From NCBI GenBank assembly GCA_033964015.1, contig CM066914.1, forward strand, positions 15,889,637 through 15,953,636: 64,000 nt of DNA, written 5' to 3'. The notes under the pieces were generated by a model. The model did no database searches, was not told the origin of the DNA, and saw only the letters and a list, made by a program, of their open reading frames with translations. Positions 35,900 through 48,126 of this stretch are shown here, piece by piece (position 1 is the stretch's first letter; each line of letters begins with the position of its first letter). Position numbers and translations under genes: made by a program. This DNA comes from Scolanthus callimorphus (taxonomy: Eukaryota > Cnidaria > Anthozoa > Actiniaria > Edwardsiidae).

Positions 35900-36245
35900 A
35901 TTATATAGCTCGTGTTTATTCGATCAAAGCGCGCGCTCTGATTGGTTCTATCATGGTCACGTGGCGGGCTACAAATTCAATGTAGCCCGCGCGGGCTACA
36001 ATTAAAAAATTATTGCCCGCGCGGGCGACATCGCTACAGCGAGAAATTTCGGCGGACTATTTTTACCCATGTTTACCGTATTTTCTTTTTGCTATATAAT
36101 AAAACACTTAATGACTGCACCCTCGGTAAACAGCGAGTTTTGTTTTCCCTCGAATCTCGATGTTTCCCTCGACTTCGTCTCGGGAAACATCGAGATTCTC
36201 GGGGAAACAAAACTCGCTGTTTCCCTCGGAAGCAGTCATTAAGTG
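35900..36245. mobile_element. TTATATAGCTCGTGTTTATT element with hairpin tail, copy 1
   Basis: It shares about 280 bp with 42370-42655, including GGGCTACA and CCCGCGCGGGC palindromes. The final part (36108-36245) is a hairpin with arms ACACTTAATGACTGC and GCAGTCATTAAGTGT. A third hairpin relative is at 41862-42003. An overlapping 175-codon plus frame is a by-product of the palindrome. Confidence 0.75.
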
Positions 36246-37311
36246 TATATTATTACACTGGAGAGTTGAATTTGCAACTAACGCGAGAAAAATCGCAGCG
36301 ACAAATGCAGCAAAATCGCAAGTGTGCACTGGCTTCCTCTGGTGAGTTTATCGACAGGCCTAGCTCGTTTTTGGAAAGTTACCGTATTTGGATACAAAAT
36401 GTGAAAATATCAGGCCGATATAGAAATTTGACAATGCCTTATAAGGAGGACCCGTTGGGGACATTTTAATAATTGCGTGACTGATGTCATTACCGTAAAT
36501 AGATCACTGTCACGCGCAGGCAAGGTCTGGTTCGTTCTGCTGGCTTCGAGAAGAGTTCATAGTACTTATCACTGGGATTTTTTTTCAGAATTTTTTACAC
36601 TAATTTTTGAAATCAAGTATATCATGAGTATGATTATATTTCAAAGCAAAGGAAACCGGCGAGTTCACTGAGCTCGATAACAGACAAAATGGCGTCCCTC
36701 GTGTGATTGCAGTTGTCTAACTTTGTCATCAATTTATTCTCGGTTCTTGGCACATTAAGTATATTTTATGCAAGTTTTAGCAAAAATGGGGACTGCAAAG
36801 TTTGTAAGTCTATGCTTTGAAAAATTATGCCTCGTTTACGTACCAAAACAATGTAAAAAGTATTACTCATGTGACCCCAAACAATCCCAGAGTCCGATGA
36901 AAATAATTGGAAGCGTGGCATACAGACAGGTATGAAATTTTGCTGCCAGCACCTCTCCACGACAAATATGTGCTCTCATCATAACTAATTGCGCTGGTGC
37001 AAAAACAAAACATAAGATTCTATGACCAAAAATAGACTTCGAGTTTAATAAATTGCATAAAATGTATTCTTAAAAAGTTGGTGCAATGATAAAGCAAAAT
37101 GCAGCAATCTTTACTTCCGTCAAATGTAAAAATAACAACAGTTTCTGGCAATCCAGATAAGGAAAAAGTATTTGAACATGATTTTGTAAGGTTTCCATTT
37201 TGGTGATGACCTCACCACAGGTCTGACATTGCAGTTTTGTCATTTTGTTGGACATGCATGACATGACCATATTTGGTAAATAGATCACTGCTTCTGATGG
37301 TGCAGGATTTT

Positions 37312-37346
37312 TATAAAAGGTGAAAATGGGACAGCAATACTCAGTT
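37312..37346 (+). promoter_or_regulatory. Core promoter of the cofilin gene (TATA box and initiator)
   Basis: TATAAAA is at 37312-37318. TCAGTT at 37341-37346 fits an initiator with its A at 37343, about 31 bp downstream, the standard spacing. This predicts an ~80-nt 5' UTR ending in the start codon at 37421. Confidence 0.6.
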
Positions 37347-37420
37347 CAACTTCACAGCCAAAAGAAGAGGAAATATTTCTGTTTGCATTATTGTCACAAA
37401 GAAAAGAAATATCGACCAAA

Positions 37421-38559
37421 ATGGTAAGTAGGAACTATTTTGTTATAAATGTTGTTTTTTCAATGCAATTTCTATTTAACAATTAGACCTCAAGGCCTAA
37501 TGTGCTATGATGAATAGACCATGAGGCCGAAGGCCGAATAGTCTATTGATATCATAGCACATGAGGACAAGAGGTCTAATTGTTTTAGTATAAACCAACT
37601 AATTGGTCGGTTTTGGCAATTAATTCCATTATTTTATGTTAAAAAAATCAAGTTTTCTTGCAAAGAAAGGTGGTGGTTTTGCCAGGCACGGTCTATCACT
37701 AATAGACCATTAGTAGCTCAGCCAATCAGAATGCAGGATTTGTAATAGACCATTAGTTGGTTTATACTAATTAAGAACATAGTGCAACATTTTTCAAATG
37801 AAAACACTCCACCTTAGTTTTCCTAATATTAGTCTTAAATTATTTAATTTCTAGCTTCCGGGGTCCCTTCAAAAAATCCTGGGTATACCCCTGTTCAGTT
37901 ACCAACTCCTTACCTGCATTTTGTATATTTAGGCTCTATCAGGTGTTGATGTCACTGCTGTCCAAGGTCCCTGGACTAAGATGATGAAGAAAGCCAACAA
38001 TGTCCACTACATTGTGTTTCAAATTGAAAATGAGAAAAAAGTGGTTGTAGAGCAAGAAAAGAAGATTGGTGAATCAAGCCATGATGAACTTATTGAGAGT
38101 CTACTCCAATGTAAACAGCCACGTTTCGTAGCACTGAACCTGGATTTCATCACAACTGAAGGGCTCAGAAGCAAGGTTGTCATCATGTTATGGTAAGAGA
38201 AAAGAGTTTATATAAACACAGAAGCATAGCCAGATTTATGGAAAAGGGAGACAAATCAACACATCTTGAGAATTAAGTGTTGGAAAGATGGCTGAAAATT
38301 CAGGCTAAGGAACATTTCACATGACCTGTTATAACAGATTAAGGTTTGTTTTATATCCTCTGATCTAACTAATCTATTGTTTTATTTAAGGTGCCCAGAT
38401 GAATGTCAATGTAAGTCAAGAATGTTGTATGCTGGAACGTATAATGCTGTCAAACGAGCATGTAATGGAAGTGCATTGGCTCTTGAACTACATGACGCTT
38501 CTGAGCTTGCTGTGGAAGAGATCATAAGCAGACTTGGAAATGTGCAACACAAATTCTAA
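37421..38559 (+). CDS. ADF/cofilin actin-depolymerising protein
   Basis: Three coding exons: 37421-37423 (the ATG alone, followed directly by GTAAGT), 37933-38192 and 38391-38559 (TAA). They give 143 residues, the usual cofilin length. An exon carrying only the start codon is a known feature of ADF/cofilin genes. The sequence opens MALSGVDVTA (the family has a conserved Ser near position 3 whose phosphorylation blocks actin binding; here Ser4). An ADF-H domain fills the protein: HYIVFQIENEKK, then VVIMLWCPDE, and the actin-binding long helix at CKSRMLYAGTYNAVKRAC (about 93-110). It severs and depolymerises actin filaments in the cytoplasm. Intron 1 is 509 bp and more than half is a MITE (37478-37772). 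Confidence 0.92.
37478..37772 (-). mobile_element. ATTAGTATAAACCAAC MITE, copy 2
   Basis: It is the reverse-oriented counterpart of 18694-18988 with few differences, inserted in intron 1 of the cofilin gene. Confidence 0.8.
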
Positions 38560-38774
38560 AATGTTGCTTTTGTACTTCACTACAAACTGAGAAAACAAAA
38601 AACGTTTATCTTACATTTTTATTAGAAATAGCTTACATGTAAGTGTGTGTTAAAATCTAGTATTTTATAGAGACTATTTATAGAATATGAAATGTATGTA
38701 CTAAAAAACCATTTACTTCGAAAACCTGGATTTGGGCTGATTAAAATGCACCATACAGTTAAATACATAAATGT

Positions 38775-38780
38775 AATAAA
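38775..38780 (+). terminator. Polyadenylation signal of the cofilin gene
   Basis: AATAAA lies about 215 bp after the cofilin stop, and hairpin elements begin right behind it. Other AT-rich variants occur nearer, so this is the likely but not certain signal. Confidence 0.5.
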
Positions 38781-38788
38781 TAGAGGAT

Positions 38789-39114
38789 ATTACATGGCCG
38801 CGCGGAGATACGAATTTTTATCTTCGAGTGTTGAAAATTTATCTCATGAGTGAGTGCAGCGAACGAGTGAGATGAATTTTTAACACGAGAAGATAAAATT
38901 TGTATCTCCAAGCGGTCATGTAATGTTCTGTTTATTATATAAACATCAATGAAATACCAAATTCAAATTTTATTTGAGTTAAGCTTAAAAATCGAGCATT
39001 GAGCAAAGGCAAGTGTGATATTTTCACATGTGAAAATAACATGTTATTTTCACGTGTGAAGATATCAAGTTTTCGCGCGGGAGATCACCCGGTATTTTAT
39101 TGGTGTTTATATAA
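38789..39114. mobile_element. Two adjacent hairpin MITEs
   Basis: 38789-38923 is a hairpin with arms ATTACATGGCCGC / GCGGTCATGTAAT. 38937-39114 has ends TATAAACATCAATGAAATACC and GGTATTTTATTGGTGTTTATA, with an inner CACATGTGAAAATAACATG palindrome. No coding capacity is seen. Confidence 0.75.
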
Positions 39115-39235
39115 TAAAAAAAGGTGTAGCCTTAGAGAACCTTGCTGCTGGAAAATCAGGATTTTCTAGCAGCATTTTGTCAAAAATGAAGCAACTGATG
39201 AAGCATATATGTTTTCCATGTTTGCTATGCTGTTG

Positions 39236-39405
39236 TGTGATTCCAGAAATTATCTGTACCCTCCCACAGAAGGGTTTGTGATATGACCCCCCCCCCCCCC
39301 AATCCCCTGGAATTTCCAGTGAAAATAGAGTGATTGTATGTGAAATAAAATGCACTTGACTCCCCCACCCCTTTGGGAGAGGTATGGATTTTTTCTGGAA
39401 TCACA
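39236..39405. mobile_element. MITE with TGTGATTCCAGAAA termini
   Basis: Ends TGTGATTCCAGAAA and TTTTCTGGAATCACA are inverted repeats. Inside is TGTACCCTCCCACAG and a C-run, so it is a diverged relative of 32159-32410. Confidence 0.7.
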
Positions 39406-39621
39406 CATTGACCTGCTATGTAGCTAGACACTCTTTGCTTGATAATTAGCATCAAATAAATATAGTTCAAATTGAAACATGCATGTAAAATTTCTGTTAA
39501 GTCTGAGCTTAATTGCTTATAGTAGCTATGCCACTGTTATTGATAATCTCTGTACATGTTAGAACTTGGGTTTGTAAATAAAGTATGTATTTCCTTCTTA
39601 TCTATCTAGCTATTGTACATC

Positions 39622-40184
39622 TTAAACACGAGGTTCCGGTATAAAAGGGATAACTCCTCCCACCCCGGGCTCGAGAACAATCAGTTATTAATCAGCTGTC
39701 AAAGAGTGAACATCTCACTTCGTCTCTCTGTACCGCGAAATTCAAAATTTAGAATTCAAATGCGAGCAAAAACGCCAACAAATGATTTCCTACCTGTTTA
39801 AACTTGTATTCCTTCTCATTTCTTGCAAAATAATTTTATTCGAACATGATTTGGTTCGGATAAAAACGCTTTTCTTCGCAGCACAGAATATTATTCGCTC
39901 TTTTGAATACTAATTAGTCTCGCTCTCCGCTGAGAATAAAACATCGCTTTTGTTCGGTCAGAAATAGGTTCGAATAAAATTATTTTGCAATAAATGAAAA
40001 GGCACATGGGTTTAAAGAGTTAGGACATTATTTAATTGTACTTTTGCATCGGTTTTGAATTCTAAATTTTGAATTTCGCGGTAAAGAGAGATGAAGTGAG
40101 ATGTTCACTCGTTGACAGCTGATTGATAACTGATTGTTCTCGGGCCCCGGGGTTATCCCTTTTATACCGGAACCTCGTGTTTAA
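39622..40184. mobile_element. 563-bp element with ~150-bp inverted repeats
   Basis: The left arm starts TTAAACACGAGGTTCCGGTA; the right arm ends with its complement. Homology continues for about 150 bp (CAGCTGTCAA, GTGAACATCTCACTT). A partial copy is at 54815-54902. There is no ORF of note between the arms. Confidence 0.85.
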
Positions 40185-40679
40185 TATAATTCTCTGGCTG
40201 GGGAAGGGGAAATTATAGAACATTGTACAGTATTTACAACTTATCTGCAATCAACAAAAGAAAAAGGTCATGGTGAGGCTGGACATCCCATTTCTCGTGC
40301 AGTCATTTCTCTCCTCTTCCAGTCTATCTGGGCCATTTCTCCCTTCTCCCTAATCTGTTCCTCCCAGATCAACAAAGATGGGGCCCAGTACTTCAAATGC
40401 AAATTTTAAAATGCAATCGAAACATAGGCTGATGTAGGAGGGGGGGGGGGGGGGGGGCGCTCAGGCTCCCATTTTTCGATAGATTTCACTATGTATTTAC
40501 TGTATTTGCAAGAGCATGGTTTCAACTTTGGCCTCCATTTTTTTTACTTTGCCCCCCCCTTTTTGGAGATCCTGGATCTGCCCCTGCGAAATATCACGAA
40601 GTGCTTACTAGCCCACCAAGCTAATCTCTTGCTGTTTTGTTGAGGACTTCTCTTTGAATAATTACTTTTCCTGTGTCCC

Positions 40680-41091
40680 GGGGGGGGGGGGGGGTTGAAT
40701 TTTCAGTTTCACCCCTAAAAGATACCAAACATGGCCTGGCTCAAATAATTTGTTACCCTAAAAGCCCTAAAAGATACCCTATAAGATGCGGCCTTATATG
40801 CCAAGTAGGCGCGAAGGAGACAGGTAACAGGTAAAAGATAACCCATCATGAAATTTCTGTGTTTCACTAAAATGCTGGCTTCTTAATTATCGTCTTCTCA
40901 TCGAGTAATCACCACCATGAAAGAAAACAATTTGGACACATATTTCGGCCCTAAAAGATACCAATCTCCCTAAAATTTATTGAAGATCACGCTCACCCCT
41001 AAATGATACCAAACCCCCATTATTTTAACCCCTAAAAGATACGACGATCATCCCCGACAAAAAAATATGGGAGTCCCCCCCCCCCCTCCCC
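40680..41091. mobile_element. Poly-G/C bounded CCCTAAAAGATACC element, copy 2
   Basis: It begins with a G-run at 40680-40694 and ends in a C-run at 41074-41090. The interior matches 31041-31528. The direct repeat CCTGTGTCCCG flanks it (40670-40680 and 41097-41107), consistent with an 8-11 bp target duplication. The run before the right flank is interrupted (CTCCCCTGGG). Confidence 0.75.
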
Positions 41092-41861
41092 TGGGCCCTG
41101 TGTCCCGGGCGTACAAAGTCACTGTGAATTTTAACTGGACTAACACTGCTGCTATATCAGTACTGGTGGTGTCGATCCACCAAGAACCCTGTGAGCTTTG
41201 AAATCACCCCCAAAAGCAAACGTTTTCGGAACAACACAAGCTCTCTGGGTCTCCCGGCTACGGTAGTACTGTTTTTTTAGCAGAGCAAGCCCAGTTAGCA
41301 AACCCCAGTGGCTGTATGAAAGGTGTGTCTGTTGGAATGGATCCAGCATTGGCCTGTGAGTGTACCAAGATAATGGTAAAATGCTAGTTAAATGCGCCCA
41401 ACTAACCACAGACATCTTCCATAACGATCCATTGAAACTCGTCTGGTAATCCGGTCAATCAGCACAAGTCGAATAATGGCCTCCATTTTCTTGGACTTCA
41501 TTCTTGCGAGAAGCATCGCATTTCTAGCTGTAGCGACCAGGTACTACTACTCCCTCTAAAAGCCGATACTGGAAACCATGCCCCAAACCACGGGGCGAGT
41601 TTTGCCACGCCCTTCGACCTGAAAAAAAAAATACATCAAGACATCCCGGTTTGAAAACACGGTTTGAAAACAGATTTAAAAAATATTGCAATCGCACATA
41701 AAAACGTTTCCATCTGCTCAGGATATCTGTAAACTGGGTTTTAATTGTACAAAACTGCGATAATTCGTGTATCAAGCAATCTTTTACGCACCGTGAGGTG
41801 CTAGTGAGATGGCTAAAAAGTTGGGGCATATACTTCTTATAAAATGATTTCGAGTGGCATA

Positions 41862-42003
41862 CTATACACTTAATGACTGCTCCCGAGGGAAGCATCAGTT
41901 TTGTTTCCCGAGAATCTCGATGTTTCCCGAGACGAAGTCGAGGAAACATCGAGATTCGAGGGAAACAAAACTGGTGTTTCCCGAGGGAGTAGTCATTTAA
42001 AGT
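41862..42003. mobile_element. Hairpin related to the 35900 element
   Basis: Arms ACACTTAATGACTGC and GAGTAGTCATTTAAAGTGT enclose repeated TCTCGATGTTTCCC blocks, as in 36108-36245. Confidence 0.7.
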
Positions 42004-42369
42004 GTTTTGTTATATAGCAGAAAATATACTGCAACTATTAAGTCAAAACAAATTTGTTTCAAGAATGAAAAGAGAAGTTACAAAGTTTGCGCGCGACTGC
42101 ATCATGTAAAGGGAAAATACTCATAAACAACACAATTTTCTTGCATTAGCAAAAACTTATCAAAATTAGCAAAGGTTTCTAAAAAAACTCGCGTGTTTAC
42201 AATAAACTTTCTCTTTTTTCCCGCTCTAAAACGCGACGCGCGAAAGCAATATTCCCCGACCAGTCAATAATTTTTCGAAATATTGACTGATCGGGGAATA
42301 TTTGATTTGTACTTCACTACGTGACCTTGATTTGGCCAATAAGAGCGCTCGCTATATAACAATGTCTGT

Positions 42370-42655
42370 TATTATATAGCTCGTGTTTATTCGATCAAAG
42401 CGCGCGCTCTGATTGGCTCTATCATGGTCACGTGGCGGGCTACAAATTCAATGTAGCCCGCGCGGGCTACAATTAAAAAATTGTTGCCCGCGCGGGCGAC
42501 ATCGCTAGAACGAGAAATTTCGGCGGACTATTTTTACATGTTTTACACCGAATTTTCTTTTTGCTATATAATAAAACACTTAATGACTGCATCCTCGGGA
42601 AACAGCGAGTTTTGTTTTCCCTCGAATCTCGATGTTTCCCTCGACTTCGTCTCGG
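42370..42655. mobile_element. TTATATAGCTCGTGTTTATT element, copy 2, interrupted
   Basis: It matches 35900-36180 and then stops at GACTTCGTCTCGGG, where a different repeat (42656-42970) begins. The right hairpin arm is missing. Confidence 0.75.
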
Positions 42656-42970
42656 GCATTTTTTTGGGTGGGGGTGCTCGTCGTACCTTTTAGGGTTTAA
42701 AATCAGGCCTTTGGTACCTTTTAGGGGGTAAAATTCGAAAACTTGCAATTTTTTCTAGATAGGTACCTGTTAGAGGTCAGTTCTAGCAAATCACACTTGT
42801 TGGTAGCATGAATTTCAGAAGTATTTTCCCTCGTAAAAAAATACGAGAGAAAATTACGAGGGAAAATACGTCTTCTTGGTACCTTTTAGGGGTCAAAATA
42901 TCAATAGCGACGCCATTTTAGGTACCTTTTAGGGGTAAAATCGAAAGTTCCCGACGAGCACCCCCGTCCC
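42656..42970. mobile_element. Short TACCTTTTAGGG repeat element
   Basis: It has inverted ends around GGGGGTGCTCGTCG and CGACGAGCACCCCC, with several copies of TACCTTTTAGGG in one orientation. It resembles but is distinct from the CCCTAAAAGATACC family. It joins directly to a partial CATTCTCG-family copy (about 42977-43055). Confidence 0.65.
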
Positions 42971-43342
42971 GAAAATATCTCGCGCATGCGTCAGTGGCTG
43001 TCACCAGAGCCTCCCCCGCGAGGTGACGAGCCGGGGAGCTCTGGGTTCGAGAATGCCAGGAAACTGCTTCTACAAGTTACCGTCTAGCTAATCTGCGCCA
43101 GGTATATCTGGGTTTAATGCTTTTCTTGTGTTTCGCTTACATATCAGCTACTCATACTTGACGAGTGTAGAGTCCATTCCCGTAACCGGAGCTCCCTGGC
43201 TTGTCACCACGCGGGGAGTCAAAGGCATGCGCAGAAAGTTCCTTTCCTCGGCAGCTCCAATCTCGTACTCAGAGCCCGTCATCTTTTGTCCAGCGGCAAG
43301 ATTCAGAGCTCTGGGATAATCATTTTTTTATGGCCATAATCC

Positions 43343-43534
43343 CATTCTCGTAGCCAGAGCTCTGGGGACATCCATTTCAAGTCAGTCGCTGATTGGCTGA
43401 TTTTGAGCGTTGGAGCATGCGCTGAAAGGTCTTTCACTCAGCGGCTTTGTATTAAATCTCGCGCATGCGTCAGTGGCTGTCACCAGAGCCTCCCCCGCGA
43501 GGATACGAGCCGGGGAGCTCTGGGTTCGAGAATG
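43343..43534. mobile_element. CATTCTCGTACCCAGA-family MITE, copy 4
   Basis: It is complete, with ends CATTCTCGTAGCCAGAGCTC and GAGCTCTGGGTTCGAGAATG. Degraded relatives lie at 43160-43320 and 44950-45040. Confidence 0.8.
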
Positions 43535-43727
43535 CCAAAACCTGGGCTTCCGGTTTAAAAAAAAGTTGCTGAATTTTGCCAAAACCGTGGTAGATCTTAG
43601 TTCTTTAACTGTTTATTGGTGTTCGGGAATTTTTGTTGCATTTTATGAAGTTTTGTATGTTTTAAAGGCGAGTTCGTTATGTCTTGATCTACCACGCATG
43701 CTCACAAATTTCTCAGGAGAATTTTAA

Positions 43728-44130
43728 GCCCTGGCCAAACGAAACGCAAGTCGACGCAAGTTTTGCTACTTGCGTCGACTTGCGCTCGTTTGGCCACCAC
43801 GTCGCAAGTGTACGCAAGTTGATGCAAGTTTCCAATTTTCTTCGTTTTCCAAAATAACGAAATATTATGACCCAAACAAGTCATGAAAATGTTGCACTTG
43901 TATTTCTGGCTGTTATTTACAAGAAAGTGGGTGAGATTTGTTCATTTCTTTCGTCCTTTTTAACAAGAAAAACCCCAGTTTGAGCGTGCGCACTGTGTTC
44001 GAAAGTGGCGTGATCATGTCGTCATTAGTGCGCGCAAAGCACCAAAACACTCAACTTGCATCTCGTTTGGCCACCTCAACGCAAGTCAGTGCAAGTCACA
44101 ACTTGCGTCGACTTGCGTTTCGTTGGCTAG
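43728..44130. mobile_element. MITE with GCAAGTCGACGCAAGT subterminal repeats
   Basis: The left end GGCCAAACGAAACGCAAGTC is the near complement of the right end GACTTGCGTTTCGTTGGCTA. GCAAGTC-type motifs cluster at both ends in both orientations, like subterminal transposase binding sites. The middle is plain AT-rich DNA. Confidence 0.75.
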
Positions 44131-47113
44131 GCACCAATTTGCTTCAAAAAAATGTTTTTTTAGATATTCCATCTAATGAACTGATGGAATATCAAATGTA
44201 TTGGCATGCATTGATAGATACCCTTGAGCCAAAAAAATTGATACCTTTTTTGGTACGATGGGATGTCACGTGACAAGCTACCACTGGGTTTGAGCCACTG
44301 AAGTTTTCAACTAAAAATGGGGAGTCCAAGGAAAAGACAGGTTACCACAAATTATCATTCATTTTGCTTGTTCCCTCGAGTACCTTTCAAAAAGTGAGAT
44401 ATCCCGCAAAACAGGTCACGTGACCTAATTTGCATATGAGATTTTCCTAAATATCCTCTTCCCAAGAAGTGGTAGTCAACCTGCAGTCTATTTCATATAG
44501 CTACCTTAACCCTCTAATAAATAATATGCATTTCACTTAGCTATGTAAATGCTAAGTACGCCCCATTTTCGAAAATTCGTTTATAGCTGCCTTAAGGTCT
44601 CGTGACCCTTGGAATGAAATTTTATCCCCATCAAACTGTCACGGGTCTTGATATGTACCTCCCATAAACAGATGGATATTATAGCGCTGTTCACGCTGAC
44701 GTCATCTATTGTTATTAATGTGCCAACCAGAGAGCGATTGGTTCACAGAACAAAGGGCTCTATTCAATCCTACGGTTGGAACATTAGCATTACAATGGCA
44801 ATGTTGATAAACAGTGAATAGCGCTATATGTCAAATTGCGAACCTTTTATTGGAAAATATGATTTTATGGTATTTTATTCCAAAACCAAGCCTTGATTCA
44901 TCTGAGTTGGATCCACCCAGAGCCTAAAATCTTGACACTTGCCAAAAGATGTCGGACTCTGGATACGAGATTGCGGCGGCTCTGTTTCAAATCTCTCGCA
45001 TGTGTCAGCAGCTGTCGCCAGAGCCTCCCGATCAACCTCGTTCGTTTCTACTCTCCGCATTAGCTGTGCGCGAATAACAACATGACAAACAAATGAGTGT
45101 GACGTTGCCTCTTGCTGTCCAGCAAGGGAGAGAACGAGCGTAAAACGAATGCGAAATTGTGTCGGGCGAGAATAACAGTGAAGCCTAATGGGAAACTATT
45201 GTCTGCATGACAATAAAATGCTATGAACCGAAATGAAAACGCTTTCCAACTCTACGTTGTTACGTTGGAAAACATAATTTCCCAGGGTCTTTTCAAGATG
45301 GCGGGTCACTGTGACCCTGGGAACGAGGTTGCCTCTGGTACGAGAAATAATATAGATATTTTCTCATGTATGCGTACGCACAAGGCTCGGCTTAATGACC
45401 GATAAACACGAGAATCAGGGTCGGTTTACACGAGACAGGTTGCAAAATGTGAACTGGCGATAATATAGCGCCCGCTTTTCCAAGATGAAACTCCGCAAAC
45501 CGAGCTTAAATGTTGCGGACGCATACGTCAGAGGAGTTTCACCGTGCAGTTCAAGTCACGCTCTCTACTTTGCACAAACCCGTTGCCTGGGAGGCCTGTG
45601 TTAACTCGACTGTTACTATGGATATATGTCGAAGGAGACGACTAATCACCTCTTTCGCCATACCTGCTTTCCTCAAAAATCAGTTCCTTGCTGTAGAAAT
45701 TTCCTGAGCGTTTTTTAAAGTACAAGTCCAATACAGTTCACGAAACATTCCAAAGCACAGTGGTAGAGCCTGACTGATGCAAGAAAATTCAGTCCAGACT
45801 TCACATCGAGGGTCCTGTAGTTTTATTTGGAATTGAATTTTTTCGTCGCCGAAATGTTTACTCATAATTCCACGTTTCAAAGTTTATGGGAGCGTAGTAA
45901 ACAACAAACACTCCACACACACACAAAAAAAACATCAAAACTCTACGGAATATACTTTTCCCAATGCACTTTTCGTGTTGCTGTCAAAGCCACGATAGTT
46001 ATCTGATTTGCTGATGCACCCTCAGTTCCTGCCACTTTGGCGCACGCGCCGCAACACAGGAAGCCCGCAATATAAATAGTTTGCTAGGCTATGAATTTGA
46101 AGATTACGAAATCATGATATATGTTGATTTCAATTAGTTAATAGTATAAACCGATTAATTGAAATATACTTTCCATTTCTTTCATTTTGAGGAATTAAAA
46201 ACGAATCAGCTGTTGCTTTATAACTGCGTTTGGATAGTATCAAAACGCAGGGACCTGCGCGATAGGCGACTTACTTACAGTAACTGTGGGCCTGCGTTAT
46301 CCGTGCACCTCTTAAAGCCGACACCGCGGCAAACAGCGGCGGAACAGTTTTCAAATCGGGGGGTCTCATTAGTAAGATTGTATGGCAAGATGGGGGAGGG
46401 GGCTGAGTGAAGTGAAAACGCCTACGTTACAAACCCTTTTTTTCCTGATGCTACCAGGAATGGCTGGATATTTACGTCGATTTACGAGACGAACTGGATG
46501 AGGCACGGACTCCGAGCACTGAGTGAGCTCACAAAAAATGCCTTACAGTCCCTTTTTCCAAACAAAATTTCAATCTTTGAGTCTATATATAATCAACGAG
46601 TATTGGCTCTTCAAAACTAACGCCTTGAATGGCTTAATCATAGAGACCCATGTTCCCCCTATTCAGCAACTTCAAGGTTTGGTATTTATACTCTACTACA
46701 GAGTGGAACAAAATGGGAAACAATTCACATTATTTCGCTGTGACCTTCAATCATGGTTACAATTCCGGCCTCCCTACGGGTTGTCAAATTGCTTTGTCTA
46801 ACGTTGGGTACCTTACCGTTACTTTTAATCACCATCGCGCGCCCTTAAAGAGCCCGTTCGATATTTAGTGAAGACGAATAGGCCATTTGCACTAACTGGG
46901 TCACGTGACCCCAACTACGTCTTAACGAGATGTTTTGTCAAGATCAATTCCAGAAATACAAAGAACCAATTGATATTAGTCAGAAACTCAAGTTTCAGCT
47001 TTAAATATCTAACCTGGAGCAAATGGCAGCGAGTTTAATTTTCAAGATTTTATTCAGAATGTATGGGATTTGGGTCACGTGATCCAGTTAGTGGAAATGG
47101 CCTATTACGTGCA

Positions 47114-47276
47114 GAAATCTCTTAATAAACATCTAAAAACAAAGTTTCAGATTTGATTTACCAAATTCAATCAAGAACATTGCTCTATATTCTCTAAATC
47201 GGCCGATGGAAATGGATGCTTCTCCGACGTCGTATGTCGCTATGCTGTCAAAATGGCGGCTTACACAGGCTCTTTA
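47114..47276 (+). repeat. 163-bp dispersed repeat, copy 2
   Basis: It is nearly identical to 4160-4322 in the same orientation, with about a dozen substitutions and small indels. Confidence 0.75.
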
Positions 47277-47434
47277 AGGTGTATGATGAAAATCTTATTC
47301 TTGCTAATAAAACTGACGGCAATTTCGTTATTTGTTCTGACGTCCTATGTCTAACCTCTTCTTCTCCTTGCCATGCATTGGGCTGGCAGTTGTTTCTAAT
47401 ATCTGTACTCTCCCTGCTGAGGACCTCGGAATTC

Positions 47435-47885
47435 CACGGGGTTGGGTGGTCAAATTCCAGGGGATGGATGGTCGGGGATGATCGTCGTATCTTTTAGGGG
47501 TTAAAATCACGGGGGTTTGGTCTCATTTAGGGGTAATCGTGATCTTCAATAAATTTTAGGGAAATTGGTATCTTTTAGGGCCGAAATATGTGTCCGAATT
47601 GTTTTCTCTCATGATGGTGTTTCTAAAAACTGTGATTACTCGATGAGAAGACGATAAATAAGAAAGCAGCAATTAGGTTAAACACGGAAATTACATGATG
47701 AGTATCTTTTACCTGTTACCTGTCTCCTTCGCGCCTACTTGGCACACAAGGCCTCATCTTTTAGGGCTTTTAGGGTAAAATATTATTTGAGCCACGCCAT
47801 GTTTGGTATCTTTTAGGAGTGAAACTGAAAATTTCCGACGATCATCCCCGACTAAAAAATATGGGAGTCCCCCCCCCCCCCCCCC
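47435..47885. mobile_element. Poly-C bounded CCCTAAAAGATACC element, copy 3
   Basis: It has the same inner layout as 31041 and 40680, including the block with GTTACCTGTCTCCTTCGCGC. The right end carries a 17-base C-run. The left end lacks a G-run and is less clear. Confidence 0.7.
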
Positions 47886-47910
47886 GGGTCATGAGAAACT
47901 TAACTGGAAC

Positions 47911-48126
47911 CATTCTCGTACCCAGAGCTCCCCGGCTCGTCACCTCGCGGGGAAGCTCTGGTGACAGCCATTGACGCATGCGCGAGTTATGATAGAGCCG
48001 CTGAGAAATACCTTTCTGTGCATGCCCCAATGTTCAAAATCAGCCAATCAGCGAAGGCCCTCGAATGGATGTCCCCAGAGCCTCCCATGCGAGCAGACAA
48101 GACGGGGAGCTCTGATTACGAGAATG
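47911..48126. mobile_element. CATTCTCGTACCCAGA-family MITE, copy 5
   Basis: It is complete, ends CATTCTCGTACCCAGAGCTC and GAGCTCTGATTACGAGAATG. A partial sixth copy follows at about 48310-48405. Confidence 0.8.

Larger units (their letters stand above)
33961..37310. other. Intergenic region between MAGUK and cofilin genes
   Basis: It holds the MAGUK 3' UTR (end undefined; an AATAAA lies at about 35337), a 191-codon minus ORF, repeat DNA and low-complexity sequence. Fragments of CCTGGTTCACACT repeats near 33975 and 34255 suggest another short element. Confidence 0.5.

Noticed and set aside
35942..36469. 175-codon plus frame
   Set aside because: It reads through the palindromic 35900 repeat; the peptide repeats the palindrome and has no family.
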